The notes below the pieces were generated by a model that was not told the DNA's origin, made no database searches, and worked only from the letters and a program-made list of their open reading frames with translations. A stretch of DNA of 64,000 bases. Source: Thalassomonas viridans (GTDB taxonomy: Bacteria; Pseudomonadota; Gammaproteobacteria; Enterobacterales; Alteromonadaceae). The DNA is taken from positions 1,612,001-1,676,000 of the forward strand of contig NZ_CP059733.1 of assembly GCF_000948985.2 (NCBI RefSeq). Direction: 5' to 3'. Below are positions 16,134 to 24,643 of the stretch, piece after piece. The position numbers and the translations under genes were made by a program. Positions within the stretch are counted from its first letter, which is position 1; each line of letters opens with the position of its first letter.

Positions 16134-17156
16134 TTACAACCCAAAAGACTCTAATAGCCCCTGAAATTTAGAAAGGGTTTTTGTTGTTGCACCAGCAGTC
16201 TTAATTGCTGCATCCGCTTTACCAAGCCACTTTTCAATTGTTGAAGCATTAGGAGAAGTACTTTCTTCTAACTCTTCTTTTGTATTTTCTAAATGGCGCA
16301 CAACTGGTTTTAAAGCTTCATTTGCATTTGATTCATCCTCAATAGCAATTAAAGTATCTTTTAGTGCATCAAGTTGAGAGTTGATCTCTGCAACATTTTT
16401 ACCGACTTGAATAGTACTATTTTCAATTATATTAGTACTTTCGTCTCCCTGAACAACGTTAGCTGAATTATCGGCAGAGTATGATCTACTATCCATTCCG
16501 ATTCCCTCTTGTATTAAGTTAATGTTTGCTGGTTGATGGTTAATTGAGTTATTAGCCATTTTATTTATTAAGCCTTGATAAAATTCCTTATTTTCCTTTT
16601 CAAGAGCATGAGTATATTCAATAAATTTTAAACGTGCTTTTAATGTGCCTATAATTGCAGAGTGCTCTTCCGCTGTTATTAGGACAGGAACATTATCAAA
16701 GTCCCCACCTGACATTACTGAATTAATATAATCATTGATATCGTTTTTAACTTTTTGAGTACTTACAGATACTCCATCTTCATGGAGTGTAAATTTAAAC
16801 CCAACTTTTCCTTTAATGCTTGTATCTATAGATAGTGACACTTGATACCCTTTCAGCTTTGCATAATCTTCAAAACCCTTAAGCATTTCAGAAAAAAGTG
16901 ACTTTTTCTCTTCATCTACAACCATAAAAGCATAACCATTTAAATCTGCTTTTTCTTCTTCTCGAACTTCATTGGTATTTTGAACTCTGATTTTAGCACC
17001 ATTAGAATTTGAATCTATTTCATACTTTCTCAATTTAAGCTCTTCTTCTCTAAACCTTCTGTTTTCTCGCTGACTTTGTCTCCAGCTTATAAGGAATACC
17101 ATCGCTCCCATACTAACAAACATGAGTAGAAATAATTGTATAGTGTCGATTGCCAT
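16134..17156 (-). CDS. Membrane-anchored coiled-coil protein of unknown function
   Basis: The 340-residue protein has one N-terminal membrane helix (TIQLFLLMFVSMGAMVFLIS), a basic/acidic coiled segment (RENRRFREEELKLRKYEID), a middle alpha/beta part (about 70-195) and a Asn/Ser/Gln-rich linker at about 215-250 (ADNSANVVQGDESTNIIENS) that leads to a helical C-terminus (SQLDALKDTLIAIEDESNAN). Linkers of this NVVQGD...TI.V type occur before helical effector or adaptor regions in bacterial conflict proteins, but I recognise no named domain. It sits between two insertion sequences in the accessory region. Confidence 0.6.
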   Translation of the reverse strand: MAIDTIQLFLLMFVSMGAMVFLISWRQSQRENRRFREEELKLRKYEIDSNSNGAKIRVQNTNEVREEEKADLNGYAFMVVDEEKKSLFSEMLKGFEDYAKLKGYQVSLSIDTSIKGKVGFKFTLHEDGVSVSTQKVKNDINDYINSVMSGGDFDNVPVLITAEEHSAIIGTLKARLKFIEYTHALEKENKEFYQGLINKMANNSINHQPANINLIQEGIGMDSRSYSADNSANVVQGDESTNIIENSTIQVGKNVAEINSQLDALKDTLIAIEDESNANEALKPVVRHLENTKEELEESTSPNASTIEKWLGKADAAIKTAGATTKTLSKFQGLLESFGL

Positions 17157-17249
17157 ACTTTGAAGATCCTCCTTGCGCCCTAACAGTATATTACGTAGAC
17201 GGCTCAGTAACGGCGTTTTTCAAGACAGTTGTCACCACTTGATTAATTC

Positions 17250-18317
17250 TTATGCTGCTTCCTTGACTTCCCGTTCGGGATTCAAGGTTACTGCTCCAAC
17301 CTGATCTAGATTTTGTATCTCTCCTGACCAACGTTGAGGTCTTTTGGTTCTCGCTGCTTCCAGTACTTTTCGTCGATCCGCTAGGATCGTCCCATCCAAT
17401 CCCTGATGACGTTGTGAAGGCGTTACAAACTTAATCCGGCTATGCTTATGTTCTTCGTTATACCAGCCAACAAACGTCTGTACCCAGCTGCGTGCCTCGT
17501 CGAGATTTTTAAAACCATGTGAAGGCCAGTCAGGGCGGTATTTCAGGGTACGGAAGGTTGACTCTGAAAACGGGTTGTCGTTACTTACCCTTGGCCGGTT
17601 ATACGAAGGGGTAACACCCAGCTCTTCCATTTTGGCTTTCATCGTCACTGATTTCATCGGCGCTCCGTTATCAGAATGTAGTACCAGCAGACTTTTTACG
17701 GTATGCTCTCGCCAACAGGTGCGCTGAAGCAATTCGGCAGCCTTCTGTCCACACTCTTGCTCATGCACTTCATAGCCGACGATTTTCCGGCTGTAAATAT
17801 CTACAATCATGTATAAGTAAAAATATTGTCCTCTGACTGTTGAAGCACAATAGGTTATATCCCAAGACCACACCTCATTCGGATTTTCTGCGGTATAAGT
17901 CGTTGGTTTATTTACCTTGCCTGGTGCCCGGCTTCTTCCTCTATGGTGCAACTGGTTAGCCTGTTTTAATACCCGGTAATAAGTGGATACCGAGGCAATA
18001 TAACGCCCTTCATCCAACAATGCCGGTACTATCTGAGACGGCGGTAGGCTGGCATATTTAGGGCTATTGCAGACTTCAATAATTTGCTCCCGCTCTTGCT
18101 CGGTTAATTTATTTGGTGGTGCCGGCCTTATCGCTGTCGGGCGCTTATCTTCCTGTAATCGACCCGCCGGGGTCCAGCGGCGATAAGTACGTAAACTTAT
18201 GCCCACCTCAAGGCACGCCATCTCCCGGCGGGCACCTTGCTGGTAAGCTTCATCAATGAACCCCACCAGCTTTTTGCGCTCTGATAAAGGGGTTAATGCT
18301 CCTCGTCTTCTTCCCAA
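17250..18317 (-). CDS. IS3-family transposase OrfB (DDE integrase domain)
   Basis: The 355-residue reading frame contains a HTH/linker (about 1-120) and an rve core: Asp in EVWSWDITYCA, Asp in LVLHSDNGAPMKS and Glu in NPFSESTFRTLKY, with the end WYNEEHKHSRIKFVTP. It is most likely expressed as an OrfAB fusion through a -1 frameshift rather than from its own TTG start at 18317. Confidence 0.93.
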   Translation of the reverse strand: MGRRRGALTPLSERKKLVGFIDEAYQQGARREMACLEVGISLRTYRRWTPAGRLQEDKRPTAIRPAPPNKLTEQEREQIIEVCNSPKYASLPPSQIVPALLDEGRYIASVSTYYRVLKQANQLHHRGRSRAPGKVNKPTTYTAENPNEVWSWDITYCASTVRGQYFYLYMIVDIYSRKIVGYEVHEQECGQKAAELLQRTCWREHTVKSLLVLHSDNGAPMKSVTMKAKMEELGVTPSYNRPRVSNDNPFSESTFRTLKYRPDWPSHGFKNLDEARSWVQTFVGWYNEEHKHSRIKFVTPSQRHQGLDGTILADRRKVLEAARTKRPQRWSGEIQNLDQVGAVTLNPEREVKEAA

Positions 18318-18790
18318 AGCGCATTGAGCTTTTTTCGCAAAACAAGCAGCGCGGCAGTCTCGGCAAGCGCCTTTTCTTTTTGTCTGAGTTCACGCTTGAG
18401 TTGTTTAATGGCTTTTTTATCCGCCTGAGCCTGCTTGCGCGCTTCTTGCTGCTGGGTTTTGCTGTTTTTAAACCCCTGCATACACTCAGCTTTCCAGGTG
18501 TGAACCTGTTCGACATATAAGCCTTTTTCCCGACAGTATTGACTTAACTCAGCTTCAGAGAATGAAGCCGTTTCAACGACTACTGAAAACTTCTCGGCAT
18601 CTGACCACTGAGCAGGTGGTGTAGGCTTATCTGGCACTGTAAAACCTTTTTCTCTGACTTCTTTCATCCAAGCATATATGGTTTGATAATGGATGTCTTG
18701 CTCCAGGGCGACCTCTCTCACTGACCGACTTAGTGGCGGGAGGACCTTACGGAGAATAGCTTCTTTTCTTTCTGCTGAATATTTGGGCAT
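18293..18790 (-). CDS. IS3-family OrfA (HTH regulator/DNA-binding)
   Basis: The 165-residue protein has an N-terminal HTH (VREVALEQDIHYQTIYAWMKE) and a C-terminal leucine-rich coiled region (KAIKQLKRELRQKEKALAET). Near its end, overlapping orfB, is AAAAAAG (minus strand, 18329-18335), a classical -1 slippage site. After slipping, the frame continues AQCALGRRRGALTPL into OrfB. It overlaps OrfB by 25 bp. Confidence 0.92.
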   Translation of the reverse strand: MPKYSAERKEAILRKVLPPLSRSVREVALEQDIHYQTIYAWMKEVREKGFTVPDKPTPPAQWSDAEKFSVVVETASFSEAELSQYCREKGLYVEQVHTWKAECMQGFKNSKTQQQEARKQAQADKKAIKQLKRELRQKEKALAETAALLVLRKKLNALWEEDEEH

Positions 18791-18847
18791 TTCAAACCTT
18801 ATTTCCGCCCCCTAATAATGCTAACAACTTAAATCAAAGGGGTGACA

Positions 18848-19664
18848 ACAATCCTGCCACAGGGGGGTAATGTCCGTATCACAAATCAAATTTAATCATC
18901 GTTAATATCTCATAACATCAATGAATTAGAAAGAATTAAAATTAAATGCAAATCTAAATAAGGGTATTACAAAGACCGTTTAGTGATATCCTTGTCTTAA
19001 TTTTAATTAAATCAATTTAATTTCAATGGGTTAATTTAGAACCGCGAAGGATATTCTGTATTACTAAGTCAGCTTAGTAATATGAAATAAATCGTTCATT
19101 AGAAAATATATGGCAAACGTTTTGAGGTTAATGTCTTCAATGCGCACTAACCGGACTGTACGGCTATATCCAGTCTTAGTAATAAAACTGTGAAGTTTGA
19201 GCCAAAAAAGCTAATTTATTTTGTCTGGGAAAAAGTGACCTTGTTGAAACAATTTATTCTGTTATGTTTCTTAATGAATGAGATGTTATTTAAAGTGATG
19301 ACTTGCTGGCTTTTCTGTGATGTCGCTTATCTAGTGTTGCCAGGTAATAAAGCAAAAATATGTAAGTGATTAAAAAATCACAAGTAAGGAGCAAATTCGT
19401 CAATTTGGATATTGGATAAACAAAGTTATGTATGCTTTACTTTGAACCAGTAGTAGAAGTTGCTTCAAAGTTAGTATTACTATTTGGTATACAGCCAAAA
19501 ACATTAAATTTTCGCCATTATTTACGGACTTGGTGATATTGGCTTGTAGGAAAACCTCTGTTCTTGCTAATGTATACTAAATCGTTATAATTACATTGTC
19601 TTAACAAGTGGTAATTAAAAGTTAACGACAACTAAGACTACAATAAAGGAAAGGACTCTACCTC
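18848..19664. other. 817-bp AT-rich stretch with no gene seen
   Basis: There is no ORF with good coding character on either strand, and no clear hairpin beyond short AT-rich pairs. It may contain the promoter of the small gene at 19665 or an unseen small RNA. AT-rich composition and neighbouring insertion sequences suggest imported DNA. Confidence 0.4.
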
Positions 19665-19856
19665 ATGGAGAGAATAATAATAGCTTTAATCGCAGCATTA
19701 GCCTGCGTTTTGGTTTTAACTGGTTTCACAGCTTCTTCAGACTCTAATGCTCAACAATCCGAAGAAGAAACCGTGATAGTTGGTAATAGCGGAAAAGGTT
19801 GGGATCCAATTAAACCAACTACTGACCCTACAATTTTGGATAAAATATTTGGGTGA
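19665..19856 (+). CDS. Tiny exported or membrane peptide
   Basis: The 63-residue product starts with a hydrophobic helix (IIIALIAALACVLVLTGF) that could be a signal peptide, followed by SSDSNAQQSEEETV and a polar end (GWDPIKPTTDPTILDKIFG). AAAGGAAAGGA lies about 11 nt upstream. No family is known to me. Isolated between two insertion sequences. Confidence 0.5.
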   Translation: MERIIIALIAALACVLVLTGFTASSDSNAQQSEEETVIVGNSGKGWDPIKPTTDPTILDKIFG

Positions 19857-19961
19857 TTTAGTTTAGCAATTTAGGTATGGCAGTTCTGACAGTCAAGTAG
19901 TATGACTGTCAGAGAAAGTTATAATCCTATTTTAACTTTTGTATTTAATCTGCAGAAATTT

Positions 19962-20705
19962 TTAATCTAAAGGGCAGTTTATAGTATTAGCAATCTTTAT
20001 GTGGTAGAAAGTTTCATCAGATAACATTGGGCAGCCGCCAATTTCTTCAAGTAGTTGTTTAGCCATATTCAAGTCATCCATATTTTTTCCTATATAATAA
20101 CCAAGAGCAAAAGCATTTATTTGAGACTTTTTAATTAGTATCTTGATGTTTTGCTTCCTTAATAGCTCTTTTTCCTCTTCACTTAAGCTGTCAGTATTGT
20201 GACTCATGCTTTCGGCTTGGTTTAGTAATTCGTTAGCTTCTCTAATGTAGCGGTATTCACCGTAAAGGTCTGCTTGAACTGTTTTTAAAATAGCTAGATG
20301 CCAGTTTCTTGCTATTTTAGTTGTCGTGTTTAATTTACTGATGTCTAATGCTTCATATTCTTTTGCTACTGTAGTTACGTGCTTTCTAAGAAATCTGACA
20401 TTAGATTTTTTTATATTTGTGATATCTTTTAATTCGTCCCATGCATTTACTAATTTTATTACGAATTGATGGACTGGATTGAATGCATTGAACTGCTTGG
20501 TACGCTCTGATTGGAGAAGATCAAAATCTTTCTTAAGGTATGCAAAGGCGCTAATCGATACTATTACTACTAGCGCAGTCAAAAAGATAGCTAATTTGCC
20601 TGTTATCCTGAATTTAGATTCACCGTGACTAGCTGCTATTTCATCTTTTGGTGGCACCACTAAATCCTTATTCTTATAATATTCCAGCCAACAAGTAGAA
20701 CACAA
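19962..20705 (-). CDS. Membrane protein with N-terminal Cys pair, start unclear, possibly 5' truncated
   Basis: The open frame starts from a TTG at 20705 right after an in-frame stop, giving CSTCWLEYYKNKDLV, one half of a likely zinc ribbon. A membrane helix follows (about residues 33-55, GKLAIFLTALVVIVSISAFA), then a helical periplasmic or cytosolic part (LRKHVTTVAKEYEALD, LNQAESMSHNTDSLSEEEKELLRK) with repeats reminiscent of tetratricopeptide helices. The second Cys pair expected of a zinc ribbon is absent, and no ATG or ribosome site exists, so the N-terminus may be lost. IS66-B is inserted 19 bp upstream of this start. Confidence 0.5.
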   Translation of the reverse strand: MCSTCWLEYYKNKDLVVPPKDEIAASHGESKFRITGKLAIFLTALVVIVSISAFAYLKKDFDLLQSERTKQFNAFNPVHQFVIKLVNAWDELKDITNIKKSNVRFLRKHVTTVAKEYEALDISKLNTTTKIARNWHLAILKTVQADLYGEYRYIREANELLNQAESMSHNTDSLSEEEKELLRKQNIKILIKKSQINAFALGYYIGKNMDDLNMAKQLLEEIGGCPMLSDETFYHIKIANTINCPLD

Positions 20706-20809
20706 ATCGAAATAATATGTCTAGATATAACGTATTCGTCCGGCAAACGGCACCTAACAATGTGATCACTGAATAATTAAACTGCTTTTATTTTTACTTA
20801 AGGTAACTT

Positions 20810-21127
20810 ATGAGAAAATTTAGAAGCAAAAATGAATGGTTAACCGTTTTCGATGAACACAAAACAAGTGGCTTAAGCATTATTGATTACTGCCAACAAA
20901 ACGCTATATCAACCACCGCTTTTTATAGTGCTCGCACTAAATTTGTCGGCAAAACACAAAGACAAAAACCTTCTTTTATTAAAGCGACTGTCACCACAAA
21001 AACGGAGCAGATTGTTTTATCTCAGCAAGCGCCGATCAGGGTTAAAACCCCCTATGCAGAAGTTGAACTCCCCGTTAATTGCCACAGTCAGTTAATCGTG
21101 GATATCTTAAAAGGCTTACAAGCATGA
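20810..21127 (+). CDS. tnpA: IS66 TnpA
   Basis: The 105-residue product is homologous to TnpA of copy A: WLTVFDEHKTSGLSIIDYCQ then NAISTTAFYSARTKF. An AAGGTAAC-type site precedes the ATG. First gene of the IS operon. Confidence 0.93.
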   Translation: MRKFRSKNEWLTVFDEHKTSGLSIIDYCQQNAISTTAFYSARTKFVGKTQRQKPSFIKATVTTKTEQIVLSQQAPIRVKTPYAEVELPVNCHSQLIVDILKGLQA

Positions 21128-21471
21128 AGATGTTTGTTGATCCCCCTCACATCTATTTATATCGTGACTTTGTTGATTTTAGAAAGTCCATCAATGGCTT
21201 AACAGCCCTTGTCGAACTTGAGCTTAGACAAGATGCTTATACTGGCGCTTTATTTATCTTTTGTAATAAAGGCAAGGACAAAATTAAGCTGCTCTATTGG
21301 GATAAAACCGGGTTTGCCTTATGGTATAAACGTTTGGATAAACAGAGGTTTAAATGGCCAAGTAAGATAAATGATGAGGCATTGGCACTGAGTGAGCAAC
21401 AACTTGACTGGCTCCTGTCAGGCTTTAGTGTTTTAGGGCATGAGCCACTGAATTACCAGTCTTTATTGTAG
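21124..21471 (+). CDS. tnpB: IS66 TnpB
   Basis: The 115-residue protein begins at ATG 21124, overlapping the tnpA TGA (ATGA); an earlier in-frame start at 21079 is less likely. It has the conserved IYLYRDFVDFRKSINGLTAL and FCNKGKDKIKLLYWDKTGFAL segments. Confidence 0.95.
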   Translation: MKMFVDPPHIYLYRDFVDFRKSINGLTALVELELRQDAYTGALFIFCNKGKDKIKLLYWDKTGFALWYKRLDKQRFKWPSKINDEALALSEQQLDWLLSGFSVLGHEPLNYQSLL

Positions 21472-21586
21472 AGATAAGCAAGATCCTTCGATCGGTCAAC
21501 GATCGTGTACGTAAGCCCTTATTTCACCGAAAATTAATTAATGTTAACCGCAGTTTTTACACTGGCAATTTGTTAAACTGCGGCCC

Positions 21587-23158
21587 ATGACATTTGATAT
21601 TAACTCACTCCCCAACGATCCGGAAAAACTGAAGCAAATGCTGCTTGAGCTGCAATCACAGGTCGAGAAAAAAGATGATGAATTAGCCAAAAAAGATAAA
21701 ATCATCACTGACCGGGCACTGCAAATCAATCAGTTTATTGAGCGGTTTGAATTAGCGAAGCGCAAGGCATACGGGGTTAAATCAGAGAAGCATCCGGGAG
21801 CAGGTGAAAACTTCAACGAGGCAGAGCAAACATTAGATGAGGCTGAACAAGCGATTGTTGCACAGGGCCAGTCAAGTGAACCCCAAAGACCAAAGCAACA
21901 AGCCAAACGTAAGCCCTTGCCAGCGGACTTACCACGCGAAGTTGTCGTTGTTGATATTGATGATGAGGAAAAAATCTGTGATTGCTGTCAGGGCAAGCTT
22001 CATCAAATAGGAGAAAGTAGCAACGAAAAGCTAGAGTTCGTACCGGCACAAATAAAAATCATAGAGACTCGCAGGCCTAAATACAGTTGCCGGGCCTGCG
22101 AGCAAAGTGGGGTTAATAATACGGTGAAAATGGCTCCGGTACCTGCATCACCTATCCCGAAGGGCATAGCCACGCCCAGCCTGTTGAGCCAAATTATTTG
22201 CGCCAAATACCAGTATGGGTTGCCGCTCTACCGGCAGGAAAGTATGTTTAAGGAATTAGGCATAACACTTAGCCGTAAAACCATGTCTGACTGGATAATG
22301 CGTTGCGGTGACTTGTTTGACCCTTTATATACCTTGCTCAAACGTTACTTACTTGAGCAGCGGGTGTTAAATGCAGATGAAACCACCTTAAACGTTATCC
22401 AGGAAGACAAAGCTACCTGCTATATGTGGGTATACTGCTCTGGCACAGATAAGCCGACGGATAACCTTAGCCCTAATATTGCCTTGTTTGATTATCAAAA
22501 CAGCCGACGCGCTGATTGTGTGGTGAATTACCTCGACGGATATACTGGCTACCTACAAGTTGACGGATACCAGGCCTACGGACAAACAGAGGCGGTGCTG
22601 GCTGGTTGTATGGCCCATGCCCGCCGAAAATTTACCGATGCCAAGGCCGCACAACCTAAAAAGAAAACGGGCAAAGCCGATGTTGTATTAAGTTTAATTC
22701 AAAAGCTGTATGGCATAGAGGCGAGCTTAAAAGGGAAAAACTTTAACGAAATTCAAGCTGTACGCCAGGAAAAATCAAAACCGATACTGGAAAAAATACA
22801 AAGTTGGGCATTGGCGCACAAAGAGAAAATCCCCGAGAAAAGTAAATTAGGTGAAGCCATAAAATACTGGTTGAATCAATGGCCAAAACTCATCACCTAT
22901 CTGGAAGATGGTCAAATCACAATCGACAATAATCGCGCAGAGCGTGCGATCAAGCCCTTCGTTATAGGCAGAAAAGGTTGGTTGTTCTCCAACACGGCAC
23001 GTGGCGCTAAAGCCAGTGCGACACTCTATAGTATCATTGAAACGGCTAAAGCCAATGGGCTGCTGGTTGATGGTTATATCCAATATTGCCTGAACGAGCT
23101 GGCCAAGAAACCTGCCGATCTAGCATACCTGCTGCCTTGGAATGTAAAACAAGTCTAG
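21587..23158 (+). CDS. tnpC: IS66 TnpC (DDE transposase)
   Basis: The 523-residue protein has an N-terminal coiled coil (KKDDELAKKDKIITD), a Cys cluster (KICDCCQGKLH, YSCRACEQSG) and the DDE residues in NADETTLNVI, LQVDGYQAYG and NNRAERAIKPFVIGRKGW. It is intact. The 115-bp gap from tnpB contains a short palindrome (CGATCGGTCAACGATCG). Confidence 0.95.
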   Translation: MTFDINSLPNDPEKLKQMLLELQSQVEKKDDELAKKDKIITDRALQINQFIERFELAKRKAYGVKSEKHPGAGENFNEAEQTLDEAEQAIVAQGQSSEPQRPKQQAKRKPLPADLPREVVVVDIDDEEKICDCCQGKLHQIGESSNEKLEFVPAQIKIIETRRPKYSCRACEQSGVNNTVKMAPVPASPIPKGIATPSLLSQIICAKYQYGLPLYRQESMFKELGITLSRKTMSDWIMRCGDLFDPLYTLLKRYLLEQRVLNADETTLNVIQEDKATCYMWVYCSGTDKPTDNLSPNIALFDYQNSRRADCVVNYLDGYTGYLQVDGYQAYGQTEAVLAGCMAHARRKFTDAKAAQPKKKTGKADVVLSLIQKLYGIEASLKGKNFNEIQAVRQEKSKPILEKIQSWALAHKEKIPEKSKLGEAIKYWLNQWPKLITYLEDGQITIDNNRAERAIKPFVIGRKGWLFSNTARGAKASATLYSIIETAKANGLLVDGYIQYCLNELAKKPADLAYLLPWNVKQV

Positions 23159-23187
23159 GTGCTATGCCCGGACGCATACGATATAAC

Positions 23188-23631
23188 AGGATGATATCGT
23201 CTATTAAATGACGAAAAATAATACTTTTTCTGTATCAAGACCTAGCAAGGCTGAAGTTGTTTGTTTTTTGTACTTAGAATGATAAGCAAGGCGTAAAAGT
23301 GATAGGGGCATTGTTAGTGGTTGAATTTGATATTGTTGTTAGAGCTCGCTAGAGGCAGGTTTTGTTGTTGAATCTTTTATTAGCTAGGGCCAGTTATTTA
23401 AGAATACGTCTGCTCTGTTCCAGGTATGCTCCTGCAGTTCTTTTTTGATTCTTTACCTTACTACGAGAGTCTTTGTATAGTTTACTTTAGAGGTATTCAT
23501 GATGTTTACTTTTGTTTCAAATTCCTTGAGCGATACTGTGGGATGAAGCCAAAGCGCCGTAACGCTCTGGCTCCTGGTTAGGACACTATTTAAATAGAGG
23601 CCTGTGTTGCTTTAATATTATTATTAATATA
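23188..23631. other. 444-bp stretch without a gene
   Basis: No supported ORF or strong structure. The sequence is AT-rich and lies between IS66-B and the 3' end of a minus-strand pair. Confidence 0.4.
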
Positions 23632-23817
23632 TTAGCTTTTGGCTGCCCGGGGCTGCTTGTCATCCTGGGGGGTTAATAGCTTACGAGCTTCGAGTGCTTC
23701 GGTGATCAGTGTTCGGGCAACCCAAGCTACGCTCCGGTCATCTGCCTGGGCTAAAGCATGAATCGCTTCGCCTGTCTCTGAATCTATCCTAACGGTTAAT
23801 ACGATAACTTTTTTCAT
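23632..23817 (-). CDS. Ribbon-helix-helix DNA-binding protein, paralogue 1
   Basis: The 61-residue protein reads VLTVRIDSETGEAIHALAQA then DDRSVAWVARTLITEALEAR, the MetJ/Arc ribbon-helix-helix pattern of CopG/ParD-type regulators. It is a close paralogue of the 57-aa protein at 25289-25462. Its ATG overlaps the stop of the upstream gene (ATGA). It may be an antitoxin or a plasmid-type repressor; no matching toxin is recognised next to it. Confidence 0.75.
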   Translation of the reverse strand: MKKVIVLTVRIDSETGEAIHALAQADDRSVAWVARTLITEALEARKLLTPQDDKQPRAAKS

Positions 23818-24149
23818 GCTGGCAGAACTCCTGTGTTTTTGGCAAAACCTACCCGTTCGTTATTAAGCCAAGCGTTATTGCGCCTTAAACCATCAATGGT
23901 GAAGCTATTCCTGTCATCATTGCCCGATAATGTAGCCGTAGAGGGAAAGTCGTCCCGCGTGGTTAGATGTCGGGTTTTCATCTTTTGCCGCGATCGCAAG
24001 GGCATTTGTAAAGACTGGTGGCGAGGATGAGTACCACTGTCGGTACTTAATTGCTGCTGGTTGGGGGGCTTAAGGTGCTCTTTTGTAAAAAGAATTGTTA
24101 AAAAAACTTTAGCCGAGTTTAACTCTGGCATATCATTACTTTTAGCCAT
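23814..24149 (-). CDS. Unknown 111-aa protein coupled to the RHH gene
   Basis: The product is not recognised. It is polar, with a short hydrophobic stretch near residues 14-22 (KVFLTILFTK) and a low-complexity-like middle. It overlaps the downstream RHH gene by 4 bp (ATGA), which argues that it is translated. It might be a phage- or plasmid-derived gene. Confidence 0.45.
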   Translation of the reverse strand: MAKSNDMPELNSAKVFLTILFTKEHLKPPNQQQLSTDSGTHPRHQSLQMPLRSRQKMKTRHLTTRDDFPSTATLSGNDDRNSFTIDGLRRNNAWLNNERVGFAKNTGVLPA

Positions 24150-24356
24150 TATGGATACTCCGCGTATCTATGTTGGTCAGCTATCTCTGGGTGTTGTAGC
24201 ACTCAGGGGTAGCGCTTGTTGTTTACTGGTAATAAATTTCTGCTTTTTAAGTACCTCCTCGGGTTAAAATTCACTCACCAAGTTATAGTAGAAAAGTCTG
24301 GATATATCCACAGAAAACGGGACATTTTTTAGGTTAAAAACTATCTGTTGCAAGCT

Positions 24357-24381
24357 AGCTTAAGTTTATGAAACTTAAGCT
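24357..24381. terminator. Perfect stem-loop at the antitoxin-like gene end
   Basis: GCTTAAGTTT (24358-24367) and AAACTTAAGC (24371-24380) form a perfect 10-bp stem around ATG, overlapping the stop of the minus-strand gene at 24375-24377. There is no T-run; it may protect the 3' end. Confidence 0.5.
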
Positions 24382-24566
24382 TTAATGTTGCGGATTTTGG
24401 TCTTTCTTTCAGCCATTTGATTTTTCGCCTGTTCGTGACTGATAAATACGGCTTTGCCTGAGTCCAATTTTTCAAAAGCAGAATTAATCTGCTCAATTAG
24501 CCTGTTGTCATGTGATATGACTTTTCTTTGTTCTTCGTTATCATAAAATTGAATTTTGGTATTCAT
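24375..24566 (-). CDS. Orphan antitoxin-like small protein
   Basis: The 63-residue protein reads QFYDNEEQRKVISHDNRLIE and FEKLDSGKAVFISHEQAKNQ, ending MAERKTKIRNI. This order, a helical dimer part followed by a SGKA.FISHE...M..RK.KIR tail, looks like small type II antitoxins of RelE/ParE-like toxins. No adjacent toxin on this strand is visible. It is divergent from the BrnT-BrnA module; the shared intergenic region has an inverted repeat. Confidence 0.55.
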   Translation of the reverse strand: MNTKIQFYDNEEQRKVISHDNRLIEQINSAFEKLDSGKAVFISHEQAKNQMAERKTKIRNIKA

Positions 24567-24602
24567 AATAAAACCTCAAATGTTGTACGTATGAGGAGTG
24601 CT

Positions 24603-24643
24603 TACACTGTATTGCTAAAACACTCTGGTATAACTACAGTGTA
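24603..24643. promoter_or_regulatory. Inverted repeat TACACTGTA/TACAGTGTA upstream of brnT
   Basis: TACACTGTA (24603-24611) and TACAGTGTA (24635-24643) are perfect complements spaced by 23 nt, between the antitoxin-like gene and brnT. The same core, CACTGTAT/ATACAGTG, occurs upstream of the second RHH gene at 25481-25547. It could be an operator for BrnA or related RHH proteins. Confidence 0.55.

Larger units (their letters stand above)
17230..18847 (-). mobile_element. IS3-family insertion sequence
   Basis: The ends are TGTCACCACTTGATT (from 17230) and AATCAAAGGGGTGACA (to 18847), an imperfect inverted repeat with TG...CA tips as in IS3. It carries overlapping orfA and orfB on the minus strand and is about 1618 bp. 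I see no convincing 3-5-bp target duplication (AGT left, ACA right), so either the exact tip is off by a base or two or the flanks have changed. Confidence 0.85.
20732..23179 (+). mobile_element. Complete IS66-family insertion sequence, copy B
   Basis: The ends are GTATTCGTCCGGCAAACG (from 20732) and the reverse complement GTATGCGTCCGGGCATAG (ending at 23179), an imperfect inverted repeat. The exact 8-bp duplication GATATAAC lies at 20724-20731 and 23180-23187. It holds tnpA, tnpB, tnpC on the plus strand over 2448 bp. It is a different IS66 member from copy A: proteins are related but far from identical. Confidence 0.97.

Noticed and set aside
24061..24267. 68-aa ORF on + strand
   Set aside because: It is antisense to the promoter and start of the coupled minus-strand pair, with no ribosome site.
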